From Flagellimonas maritima (GTDB lineage: Bacteria; Bacteroidota; Bacteroidia; Flavobacteriales; Flavobacteriaceae): a stretch of 64,000 nucleotides of DNA. Location of the stretch: positions 3,567,001-3,631,000 of the forward strand of contig NZ_CP030104.1 of assembly GCF_003269425.1 (NCBI RefSeq). The letters run 5' to 3'. Below, in pieces: positions 17,793-24,384 of the stretch (position 1 is its first letter; each line of letters starts with the position of its first letter). The notes below the pieces were generated by a model. The model did no database searches. It worked only from the letters and a program-made list of their open reading frames with translations, and was not told the origin of the DNA. The position numbers were made by a program, and so were the translations under genes.

Positions 17793-17866
17793 TTTTGGAA
17801 TATTTCCAAAAATTAATTTGGATTATTTCCATTTTAAGGAATATTTCCATAATTTTGGATTAATTA
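17793..17866. promoter_or_regulatory. Array of palindromic operators in the divergent repressor/radical-SAM promoter
   Basis: The best site is a perfect inverted repeat, TTTTGGAA-TAT-TTCCAAAA, at 17793-17811. Its core GGAATATTTCC (17797-17807) recurs as GGATTATTTCC (17820-17830) and GGAATATTTCC (17838-17848). A degenerate fourth, GGATTAATTAC, lies at 17856-17866. The start-to-start spacing is 23, 18 and 18 bp. The array fills the gap between the S24 repressor start and the radical-SAM start, so it is the likely binding site of the repressor, controlling itself and the repair operon (inference). Confidence 0.7.
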
Positions 17867-17877
17867 CAAGTTTGACT

Positions 17878-19140
17878 ATGAACTTTCAACGTATACAAGA
17901 GAAATTGAACATTTTGGCAGACGCTGCCAAATATGATGTTTCCTGTTCCAGTAGTGGCAGTAAGCGCTCAAATACCAACAATGGTTTAGGCGATAGTTCC
18001 GGTATGGGTATTTGCCACAGTTACACGGAAGATGGAAGATGTATCTCGCTTTTAAAAATATTGTTGACCAATCATTGCATTTTTGATTGCGCCTATTGCG
18101 TGACCCGAAAGAGTAATGATGTTAAACGTGCAGCTTTTAAAATTCAGGAAGTTGTGGATTTGACCATCAATTTTTATAGAAGAAATTATATTGAAGGGTT
18201 GTTTTTGAGCTCGGGGATATTTAAAAATGCCGACTATACCATGGAACGGCTCATTGCAGTGGCAAAGAAGTTGCGCGAAGAAGAGAGATTCAACGGGTAT
18301 ATCCATCTAAAATCAATACCTGGTGCAAGTGATGAATTAATGTACGAAGCTGGTCTGTATGCAGATAGGCTCTCCGTTAATATAGAAATCCCGACCATTT
18401 CAGGTTTAAAACTTTTGGCTCCTGATAAAAAGCATGAAGATTTTACGAAACCCATGTTGAAGGTTAAAAATGAATTGATTCGTTTCAAGAATGAACGTAA
18501 GATTATAAAAAGTACTCCTAAATATGCCCCTGCGGGACAAAGTACCCAAATGATTGTGGGCGCAACGGGCGAAACCGATAAGGATATCATGTATTCGGCA
18601 ACCTATTATTATAAGAAATATAATATGAAAAGGGTCTATTATTCAGGGTATGTACCAGTGGCGGAAGATAGCCGTTTACCTTCCATTGGTTCACAGGTTC
18701 CCATGTTACGCGAAAATCGGTTGTACCAAACAGATTGGCTTTTACGATTTTATGGTTTTACCGTGAATGAAATTCTGAACAATGACCATCCCAATTTGGA
18801 TGTGGACATAGACCCAAAACTTTCATGGGCATTGCGGAACTTGCACCATTTTCCAGTGGATATCAATACCGCTGATAAACAAATGTTGGCCAGAGTTCCT
18901 GGACTGGGTATTAAATCGGTCCATAAAATAATCAATGCAAGAAGATTTCGAAAATTGAACTGGGACCACCTCAAGAATATTGGAGTGGCCCTTAACCGTG
19001 CCAAATATTTTATGATATGCGATTCCAGAAATTGGGAGCGCAGGGATTTGGATGCGGATAGAATAAAAGGAATGATTTTAAAACAGTCCGTTGGAAAGTT
19101 TAGAAATCAGTATAGCCAACAGTTGGCCCTATTTAATTAA
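17878..19140 (+). CDS. Putative DNA modification/repair radical SAM protein (TIGR03916 type)
   Basis: The 420-residue protein has the radical-SAM cluster motif C-x3-C-x2-C at Cys67, Cys71 and Cys74 (CIFDCAYC). Other features are an early SGSKRS and GICHSYTEDGRCISLLK, and a C-terminal helix-hairpin-helix DNA-binding element (VPGLGIKSVHKIINARR, about 334-352). Families with this arrangement are annotated as putative DNA modification/repair radical SAM proteins and travel with TIGR03915 proteins, as here. The start is ATG 17878 (MNFQRIQEKL). The longer TTG start at 17818 would run through the operators. Damage-induced expression is suggested by the S24 repressor next door. Confidence 0.9.
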   Translation: MNFQRIQEKLNILADAAKYDVSCSSSGSKRSNTNNGLGDSSGMGICHSYTEDGRCISLLKILLTNHCIFDCAYCVTRKSNDVKRAAFKIQEVVDLTINFYRRNYIEGLFLSSGIFKNADYTMERLIAVAKKLREEERFNGYIHLKSIPGASDELMYEAGLYADRLSVNIEIPTISGLKLLAPDKKHEDFTKPMLKVKNELIRFKNERKIIKSTPKYAPAGQSTQMIVGATGETDKDIMYSATYYYKKYNMKRVYYSGYVPVAEDSRLPSIGSQVPMLRENRLYQTDWLLRFYGFTVNEILNNDHPNLDVDIDPKLSWALRNLHHFPVDINTADKQMLARVPGLGIKSVHKIINARRFRKLNWDHLKNIGVALNRAKYFMICDSRNWERRDLDADRIKGMILKQSVGKFRNQYSQQLALFN

Positions 19141-19161
19141 AGAGAGTATAATTCTTTTGTT

Positions 19162-19323
19162 ATGAATAGCATAAAAAAAATAAATGTACCAAAACGCCCT
19201 GATTTTCTGGAACGGACGCGCCATAAGGTTCTAACTTTTGGTTACGACTATGTTATATTCAAAAGTAAGGTTAAAAAATACCTTGCTTCATCAAAAGAAC
19301 AGCTCACCTCAATTCACCCTTAA
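19162..19323 (+). CDS. Small basic protein inside the repair operon (53 residues)
   Basis: An ATG at 19162 opens a 53-codon frame ending TAA at 19321-19323. It fills the gap between the radical-SAM gene (21 bp before) and the TIGR03915 gene (10 bp after). The product begins MNSIKKINVPKRPDFLERTR and is rich in Lys and Arg, with an aromatic centre (GYDYVIF). No family is recognised. Support is positional: the right strand, tight spacing and an otherwise unexplained 190-bp gap. It might instead be a non-coding spacer, and it overlaps the implausible long upstream extension of the next gene. Confidence 0.45.
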   Translation: MNSIKKINVPKRPDFLERTRHKVLTFGYDYVIFKSKVKKYLASSKEQLTSIHP

Positions 19324-19333
19324 ATTTTTGATT

Positions 19334-20110
19334 ATGAACTTATCTAAAACCCTTATATACGATGGAAGCTTCAATGGATTTCTTACGGCTGTCTTTATAG
19401 CTTTTGAAGAAAAACTGGAGGTTGTTGACATACAACGGAACTCACAAGAACAAGGCGGGCTCTTTTCTGAAACTGAAACAATTTTTACTAATGTTGAAAA
19501 GGCAAAGCGTGTTTGGAACGGCATACGCAACAAGAGCAATAATTCCATATCCCAAATATATTTTGCTTTTCTCAGCGAAGCCGATGGCGTAGAACTTATT
19601 CTATATACATACATTAGAAAATTGATGTCCTCCAAAAATGGAAAACAAATGGATTATTCGGATGGAACCGTACTTCGTATCAGTAAATTGGCACGTTCCG
19701 TAGGCCGTGAAAAACACCGTATGGAAGCATTCGTTCGTTTTCAGCTGACCAAAGATGATATCTATTTTGCCAATATTGAGCCTGACTTTGATGTGCTTCC
19801 TTTAATATCCAAACATTTTAGGAGTCGCTATGCCGACCAGCAATGGTTGATTTATGATGTGAAACGTAAGTACGGTATTTACTATAATTTGGAACGTGTT
19901 GAAATGGTATCGCTCAACTTGAACGAGATACATTTTAATAAAATCCATAAAAGTGATGCATTCCTTAACGAGGAATATGATTACCAAACCTTATGGAACG
20001 ATTATTTTAAAAGTACCCACATTAAATCCCGAATCAATAGAAAATTGCATACACAGCATGTGCCCAAACGCTACTGGAAATATTTATCGGAAAAGAAAGA
20101 AACCGCTTAA
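19334..20110 (+). CDS. TIGR03915-family putative DNA repair protein (DUF4130)
   Basis: The 258-residue protein begins MNLSKTLIYDGSFNGFLTAVFIAFEEKLEV, the usual N-terminus of the TIGR03915 family. A DUF4130 region follows, with GRKxHRMEAFVRFQ-like GREKHRMEAFVRFQ and FDVLPLISKHFRSRYADQQWLIYDVKRKYGIYY, ending in PKRYWKYL. The family is partnered with the TIGR03916 radical SAM protein and is thought to act in DNA metabolism or glycosylase-like repair; its chemistry is unproven. The start at 19334 is chosen over 19238 because the extension has no family likeness and would overlap the small ORF. Confidence 0.88.
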   Translation: MNLSKTLIYDGSFNGFLTAVFIAFEEKLEVVDIQRNSQEQGGLFSETETIFTNVEKAKRVWNGIRNKSNNSISQIYFAFLSEADGVELILYTYIRKLMSSKNGKQMDYSDGTVLRISKLARSVGREKHRMEAFVRFQLTKDDIYFANIEPDFDVLPLISKHFRSRYADQQWLIYDVKRKYGIYYNLERVEMVSLNLNEIHFNKIHKSDAFLNEEYDYQTLWNDYFKSTHIKSRINRKLHTQHVPKRYWKYLSEKKETA

Positions 20111-20280
20111 AATTTAGTGTTCATCCGTTGGCCTAGTAATTCCGCATTGAATATGGGGATTTGCTAGGTTTCAACGACGCCTTTTACCAGTTTTGAAAGA
20201 AAATTCCGTGTTGCTCGTAATCAGTTTGTATAACCCCAATCATTACCAAATATAATATCCACGTAGAAGATAATTGTGCA

Positions 20281-20850
20281 ATGGACTATATCAGTTTAAT
20301 TATATCACTGGCGGTTCTTACCATTTCCGGATTAACGTTCTGGATGACACGGTTAAAAAATGGTAAGCTGAAAATGACCCGACCTACAATGTTATATTTC
20401 GGACCCGAAGTTGAAACGAACCTGAAGAAAGTATTTATAAAAACATTACTTTATAGTACCTCGGACAAAGGGAACTATGTGCAATACATGTATGTTCGCT
20501 TGCAACGCGGGGAATCCGTTCAAAATTTTAATATTTGGACCTATGATAGCCAAAACCATGCTAAAGGCAGTGGATTGTTTGTAAGTAAAAATGGGATTGC
20601 GTGCAACCATGATTTTTTAATGCCAAAGGACGGCACCCATTATAACTTTTTGGCAGGGGACTATCTAGTTCAGGTATTTGTTGAATCTGTTGATGGAAAG
20701 CCTAAAAAGGTATTTGAACAAGGACTTACAATAACAAAGGACCAGGCCGAAGCCATGAAATCCAAAAACCTTGGACTCTATTTTGATTGGGCTCCCAGTT
20801 CACAACAATATGTTTCACGTGTTGATGTTGCACCTAGAACCAAGATGTGA
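20281..20850 (+). CDS. Hypothetical protein with an N-terminal membrane helix
   Basis: The 189-residue product has one N-terminal transmembrane segment (about 4-24, ISLIISLAVLTISGLTFWM). A soluble domain then begins KMTRPTMLYFGPEV and includes FIKTLLYSTSDKGNYVQYMYVRLQRGE, SGLFVSKNGIACNHDFLMP and YNFLAGDYLVQVFVESVDG. The pattern looks like a beta-sandwich. The family is not recognised. It stands alone, 170 bp after the TIGR03915 gene and just before the variable region that begins near 20.9 kb. It may be an accessory gene. Confidence 0.75.
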   Translation: MDYISLIISLAVLTISGLTFWMTRLKNGKLKMTRPTMLYFGPEVETNLKKVFIKTLLYSTSDKGNYVQYMYVRLQRGESVQNFNIWTYDSQNHAKGSGLFVSKNGIACNHDFLMPKDGTHYNFLAGDYLVQVFVESVDGKPKKVFEQGLTITKDQAEAMKSKNLGLYFDWAPSSQQYVSRVDVAPRTKM

Positions 20851-20928
20851 ACAAAAACTGTATATTAAAACTAAAAGTGTTTATAATCCTTTATAGGTTC
20901 TTTTGTATTAATAAGAAAATACTTTGAT

Positions 20929-20978
20929 CTTCGTTATCGGTCGATATAATTCATTAAAACGGAATTATATCTTTAACG
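20929..20978 (+). repeat. Duplicated element A, copy 1 (with hairpin)
   Basis: This 50-bp stretch, beginning CTTCGTTATCGGTCGATA and ending CTTTAACG, is nearly identical to 25899-25947. In this copy GATATAATTC (20943-20952) and GAATTATATC (20962-20971) form a perfect 10-bp inverted repeat. In the other copy the pairing is broken. The cassette begins at the very next base. Confidence 0.85.
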
Positions 20979-20993
20979 TTAGCTGTAATTTGC

Positions 20994-21653
20994 ATGACCA
21001 AAAAGGAACAACTTAAAAAAGACCTAGATAAGATTACTAAAAGTATCGTTACTTCCCTTCAGTCTTTTGAGTTCTGCTACTATTTAAACTATCCCAAAAA
21101 CGACAATGAACTGGATAAAAAACATCTGGAATATATTACAAAATCAGGATTCTTTTCTTTTTCTAGATACGCGCTTTGGCGTTTAACAATTTTAGAGCTT
21201 CACAAGTTAACTAATGACAAAAAGGAAACTGACAAATACAACTTACATCATCTGTTGAGAAAACTAAAAAAAGATGGAATTTATAGTTCTTTAAAAGTTG
21301 ATGGATTGAAAATTAATAAATGGGAAACGGAACTAAAAAAACAGACGGAATCCATCAATCAAGTTAGCAACTTGAGATTTAAACTATATGCTCATACGGA
21401 CAATAATTATAAGGACATAATCAAGAATTCCGAACTAACTTTAAAAGCAACGGAGGACTTAATAAACGTTATTGTTAAAATTATATTCGAAATCTATTTA
21501 ATTGTCTACGATACACACTTTGAATTCAAGCCGATATACGAAAGAAAAATAGTTAGGAAAATCATAAGCGACATCTTATCCAAAAAAGGATCGGACAGGA
21601 ATAAAGTTATAGGAAAGTTTATAAAAAATGCGAATAAAAAAAACTACAGCTAA
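20994..21653 (+). CDS. HEPN-domain protein, AbiU2-like (candidate defence/toxin RNase)
   Basis: The 219-residue, lysine-rich, mostly helical protein has a candidate HEPN catalytic motif Rx5H at Arg128-His134 (RFKLYAH), followed by TDN. Upstream helices include SFSRYALWRLTILELHKLTND. This fits the AbiU2 branch of HEPN proteins, where the Arg-His motif forms an RNase site. HEPN proteins occur in abortive-infection and toxin-antitoxin systems. No antitoxin gene is beside it. It is the sole gene of the cassette, and its TAA stop lies inside the AGCTAAC end of the attC-like site. The family call is moderate; RNase activity is an inference. Confidence 0.7.
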   Translation: MTKKEQLKKDLDKITKSIVTSLQSFEFCYYLNYPKNDNELDKKHLEYITKSGFFSFSRYALWRLTILELHKLTNDKKETDKYNLHHLLRKLKKDGIYSSLKVDGLKINKWETELKKQTESINQVSNLRFKLYAHTDNNYKDIIKNSELTLKATEDLINVIVKIIFEIYLIVYDTHFEFKPIYERKIVRKIISDILSKKGSDRNKVIGKFIKNANKKNYS

Positions 21654-21776
21654 CACTGTGTATAGCTCATTGCGGTCGGAATTTCCATACGGAAATTACA
21701 GCCTGATTCGCTACATTAGGGGCTACGGCAGAAAAGTCCGTTGGACGTTTTCCGCAACGAAGCCATACACGAACCG
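21648..21776 (+). other. attC-like folded recombination site
   Basis: This 129-bp palindrome-rich element starts AGCTAAC (21648-21654). GTGTATAGCT near its left end pairs with AGCCATACAC (21761-21770) at 9 of 10 positions. With the rejoined right end GTTAGCT, this gives the two paired boxes and short unequal spacers of an integron attC. Inner hairpins are GGAATTTCC/GGAAATTAC and GAAAAGTCC/GGACGTTTTC. The sequence contains no gene. Confidence 0.6.
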
Positions 21777-22010
21777 ATAACAAAACCCTCTACACCACTC
21801 CCTATTTTGGCCACATAAATTCCAGCCAAAATATCAAAATCAGCTACTCCGCTCCCCCACAAACTGGTCGCTCTTCTTTTTAAACAACACATTAAATGTG
21901 GTGAGACTGCCATAAATACGGGTAATATAGTGTTAAAGGTCTACCTTTTCTTAGTCATCCAGATTTTTGCTGCTGTTTATTTTCTGTTCCATGACACGAA
22001 TTTGGACCAC
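21777..22010 (-). pseudogene. Decayed 3' fragment of the 26010-26534 gene (copy 1)
   Basis: This segment aligns along its length with 25948-26180. Read on the minus strand in the frame of the intact gene, it gives MEQKINSSKNLDD, then a TAA stop, EKVDL, a second TAA stop, and ITRIYGSLTTFNVLFK down to the shared TGA at 21840-21842. Two in-frame stops and the missing N-terminal two thirds show that it is a remnant. The part after the stop also matches the downstream flank of the intact gene, so whole DNA was duplicated and not just coding sequence. Confidence 0.85.
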
Positions 22011-22293
22011 GCCATCGCTTTTTCATAGACGATGTTCTCAAATTCCATTATAATCTGCAAAATGAACGATTTGATAAGAGCAGATTTATTCGACTTAAAT
22101 AAATGGTATATAGTCATATTATCTTGCTATGCTTACAGCAACCTTTCTGTTAAAATCCAATATATCCTTTATAAAAACCCTTTGGATTTGAAAGAAAATT
22201 CAACGAACTTCGTTATAAATTGCTAAAAGCCATTAGAAAGTCGTTAGCTATAACGCTGTGGCACATCCTAAATGACCGAAGTTTTTACGGAAA
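22011..22293 (+). other. AT-rich spacer with a second GTTAGCT core
   Basis: This 283-bp gap lies between the gene fragment and the response regulator. It holds CGTTAGCTATAACG at 22242-22255, which repeats the GTTAGCT cassette-end core (22243-22249) and is followed by AACGCTGTGGCAC, resembling the attC-like AACACTGTGTAT. A 64-codon ORF at 22032-22226 has no convincing coding features. No promoter was identified. Confidence 0.4.
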
Positions 22294-22701
22294 ATGACTG
22301 AAATTAAAACCGTGTGTATCGTTGATGATGACATTATTTTTGTCGAAATTACCAAAAGAGTACTGCAAAAATCCGGGTTTTTTAACGACCTATTGATTTA
22401 TGAAAACGGAGACAGCGCACTAAATGGGTTAAATAAGATTATTGGGAATGGTGGCCATTTACCAAAAATAATCTTGCTTGACCTGAATATGCCCTTAATG
22501 AACGGGTGGGAATTTTTAGATCAACTATCAAAAGTATTATACAAAAATAAGATTTCTGTTTTTGTCGCAAGTTCTTCCAACGACCCAAATGATATAAATA
22601 AAGCCAAATCATATCAAAGTGTAGTCGATTATATTGTAAAACCTATTTGCAATGACGATGTAATACGCATAATAAAAACTTATAATGACCAAACCCAGTA
22701 G
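22294..22701 (+). CDS. Single-domain response regulator (CheY-like receiver)
   Basis: The 135-residue protein is a stand-alone receiver domain. It has an acidic pocket at Asp11-Asp13 (VDDD), the phospho-acceptor Asp63 in LLDLNMPLMNGWEF, a Ser/Thr switch at Ser93-94 (VASSSND), and the conserved Lys116 in VKPI. It has no output domain, so it probably acts by protein contact or as a phosphate sink or relay. The next gene (GAF-PAS-DHp) starts 17 bp before this stop, so the two are likely co-translated and may be partners. Similar small receivers are often found beside PAS/GAF proteins in Flavobacteriia. Confidence 0.93.
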   Translation: MTEIKTVCIVDDDIIFVEITKRVLQKSGFFNDLLIYENGDSALNGLNKIIGNGGHLPKIILLDLNMPLMNGWEFLDQLSKVLYKNKISVFVASSSNDPNDINKAKSYQSVVDYIVKPICNDDVIRIIKTYNDQTQ

Positions 22702-23800
22702 ATTAGAAGACGTTAATTCATATGAACTCTTTGACACCCCAGCAGAAAAAGAGTTGGACGAGATTACCGAACTCGCTTCGATAATTTGCGGTACCCCAAT
22801 ATCCTTAATTACAATTTTAGATGATAAACGACAGTGGTTTAAGTCTAACAAAGGACTTGAGGTAAACGAGACTAAGATTGAAGACTCATTTTGCCAACAT
22901 ACCTTACATAAGCCTAATGAGGTACTCGTGGTTAACAATGCATTGGAAGATAAACGGTTTGTTGACAATAAACTCGTTTTAAACGATCCCAACATCCGAT
23001 TCTATGCTGGAGCACCTTTAGTAACTAAAAATGATAACGTATTAGGGACTTTATGCATTATCGACAGAAAACCTAGGGAATTTTCTGAAGACCAAGAGCG
23101 AGCACTTCAAATTCTGGCCAAGAAAACAATGGACAAAATAGAGTCGCTAAAACTGATAAAAAACTTGACAACTACTATTAATTATAACACTGAGAAACTA
23201 ATTAAACTAACAGAAAAGCTCCCCATTGGGATATTTGAAATGATGATTCTTCCAACTGGTGCAATGAAGTTTTCCTTTCTTAGTGAAGGTATTAGGAAAT
23301 TGCACCCAAAAATTGATTTAAAAGACTGGGCCAATGATGCCTCTATTGGATTTACCTTGATGCATGAAGATGATATTCAGGGGTTACAAAATGCCCTGGC
23401 GACCGCTGTGAAAAATGAAGAACCACTCTATCATGAATATCGTGTGAAAGATGATCACGGCTATCATTGGCACGCGATAAAAGGCAATCCTGTTAAACAG
23501 GGAAGCGGGGAAACAATAATGTACGGTTACTTTACAGATGTTACCCATCATTTTGAGTACGAATCTGCATTGGAACAAATATCTTTTGATATTTCCCATG
23601 TCTTGCGTAGACCCGTATCAACAATGATGGGCATTACCGATTTACTTGAGTCAGAAGAAAATTTATCACAAAAAAAAATCAAAGAGTATTCTGGTTATAT
23701 TAAATCGATTACAAAAGAACTTGATGAATTTACCCGAAAACTTAATAAGATTTATTCAAAAAAAAAAGTAAGAATAACTAGTCGCAAGCCACAATTATAG
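22685..23800 (+). CDS. GAF-PAS sensor protein with a DHp-like helix but no kinase ATPase domain
   Basis: The 371-residue protein begins with the short SYELFDTPAEKELDEIT segment that precedes many GAF domains. A GAF domain (about 20-155, with LITILDDKRQWFKSNKGL and FYAGAPLVTKNDNVLGTLCIID) and a PAS-like domain (about 175-295, ending VKQGSGETIMYGYFTDVT) follow. Next comes a histidine-kinase-like dimerisation helix, FDISHVLRRPVSTMMG, with candidate phospho-His305. The protein then ends after about 65 residues with a basic tail, and there is no HATPase domain. It could be a truncated kinase, a phosphotransfer protein or a scaffold for the receiver encoded just upstream. The DNA after it contains gene debris, so 3' truncation is possible. 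Confidence 0.85.
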   Translation: MTKPSRLEDVNSYELFDTPAEKELDEITELASIICGTPISLITILDDKRQWFKSNKGLEVNETKIEDSFCQHTLHKPNEVLVVNNALEDKRFVDNKLVLNDPNIRFYAGAPLVTKNDNVLGTLCIIDRKPREFSEDQERALQILAKKTMDKIESLKLIKNLTTTINYNTEKLIKLTEKLPIGIFEMMILPTGAMKFSFLSEGIRKLHPKIDLKDWANDASIGFTLMHEDDIQGLQNALATAVKNEEPLYHEYRVKDDHGYHWHAIKGNPVKQGSGETIMYGYFTDVTHHFEYESALEQISFDISHVLRRPVSTMMGITDLLESEENLSQKKIKEYSGYIKSITKELDEFTRKLNKIYSKKKVRITSRKPQL

Positions 23801-23832
23801 TTCTAAAATAAAAAGCTACGGAAAATACATCG

Positions 23833-23926
23833 CTATAAATCCACCTTTTCTTTGTCATTCAGGTTTTTGCTGCTGTTTATTTTCTGTTCCATAAGACGAA
23901 TGTGGTCATTCACCATTACGATTTTA
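23833..23926 (-). pseudogene. Decayed internal fragment of the 26010-26534 gene (copy 3)
   Basis: The minus strand reads KIVMVNDHIRLMEQKINSS followed by KNLNDKEKVDL and then TAG (23833-23835). This corresponds to KIVMVRDRIRV...KVDL of the intact gene near 26111-26196. It is about 30 codons long, with no start and no wild-type C-terminus. Its substitutions differ from those of copy 1, so the two fragments decayed separately. Confidence 0.8.
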
Positions 23927-24384
23927 AAAGGGTTTTTTCAAATGCCGCTGGGGTATTATAAAAATCTTAAATGTTCCACTTTATCGTACTAGTATTGAAT
24001 GTAGCTGTCACGTTGAGCACGTCGAGATGTTTTGTCGACCTTTCGATTGCGCTCAAGGTACTAAAAAACATTTCGACATATTAGTTTGACTATTGTTGCG
24101 ATAGCGGATATACTAAAAGTCCTATTGCATCCATCATTGTCCAATATGGACGTAACACTTTTTAACTCTTAAGCCATTTTATTTATCACAAAAAATCCTC
24201 ATCACAAAAACTTTCCAAAATAATATTAAGTTTGAAAACATAAGTGATTCTTTTACGAATGTTCTTGGCGCGTCAGCTAACCCATACCCACAAGAAACAA
24301 GTATCACAATAACCCCTATTGGCTTTATTATCAATTTCAACAATTGCGCTTTTTACAGAAGCGCTTAGCAATAGTATAGGATAT
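23927..24384. other. Intergenic region with a dispersed palindrome, no gene seen
   Basis: This stretch of about 460 bp precedes the PLP enzyme. It contains the palindrome described at 24021-24077. The last 66 bp are an open TTG-start extension of the PLP enzyme that is judged non-coding. Nothing else was recognised. Confidence 0.5.
24021..24077. repeat. Dispersed palindromic repeat (GTCGAGATGTTTT hairpin)
   Basis: GTCGAGATGTTTT at 24021-24033 pairs with AAAACATTTCGAC at 24065-24077 (12 of 13). The loop contains ACCTT/AAGGT and a GCGCTC core. It resembles the interspersed palindromes of many flavobacterial genomes. Confidence 0.6.

Larger units (their letters stand above)
20979..21776 (+). 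mobile_element. Integron-like gene cassette (798 bp) carrying a HEPN/AbiU2-like gene
   Basis: Comparison with the duplicate at 25941-25960 shows an exact insertion. The empty site reads TTTAACG-ATAAAAAACCC. The filled site reads TTTAACG-[TTAGCTG...GAACCG]-ATAACAAAACCC, with no target duplication. Joining the two cassette ends recreates G-TTAGCT, the complement of the AGCTAAC at the left end of the attC-like element, as expected for a circular cassette cut at G/TT. The single ORF starts 15 bp after the left end and stops inside the attC-like site. The empty site AACGATAA fits the GWTMW secondary-site rule known for IntI1. No integrase is present in the window. Confidence 0.65.

Noticed and set aside
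20979-21776. Insertion sequence or transposon
   Set aside because: There is no transposase, no terminal inverted repeats at the mapped boundaries, and no target-site duplication.
22032-22226. 64-codon ORF between the gene fragment and the response regulator
   Set aside because: It starts right after decayed gene debris, has no recognisable pattern, and lies in an AT-rich spacer where short open frames are expected.
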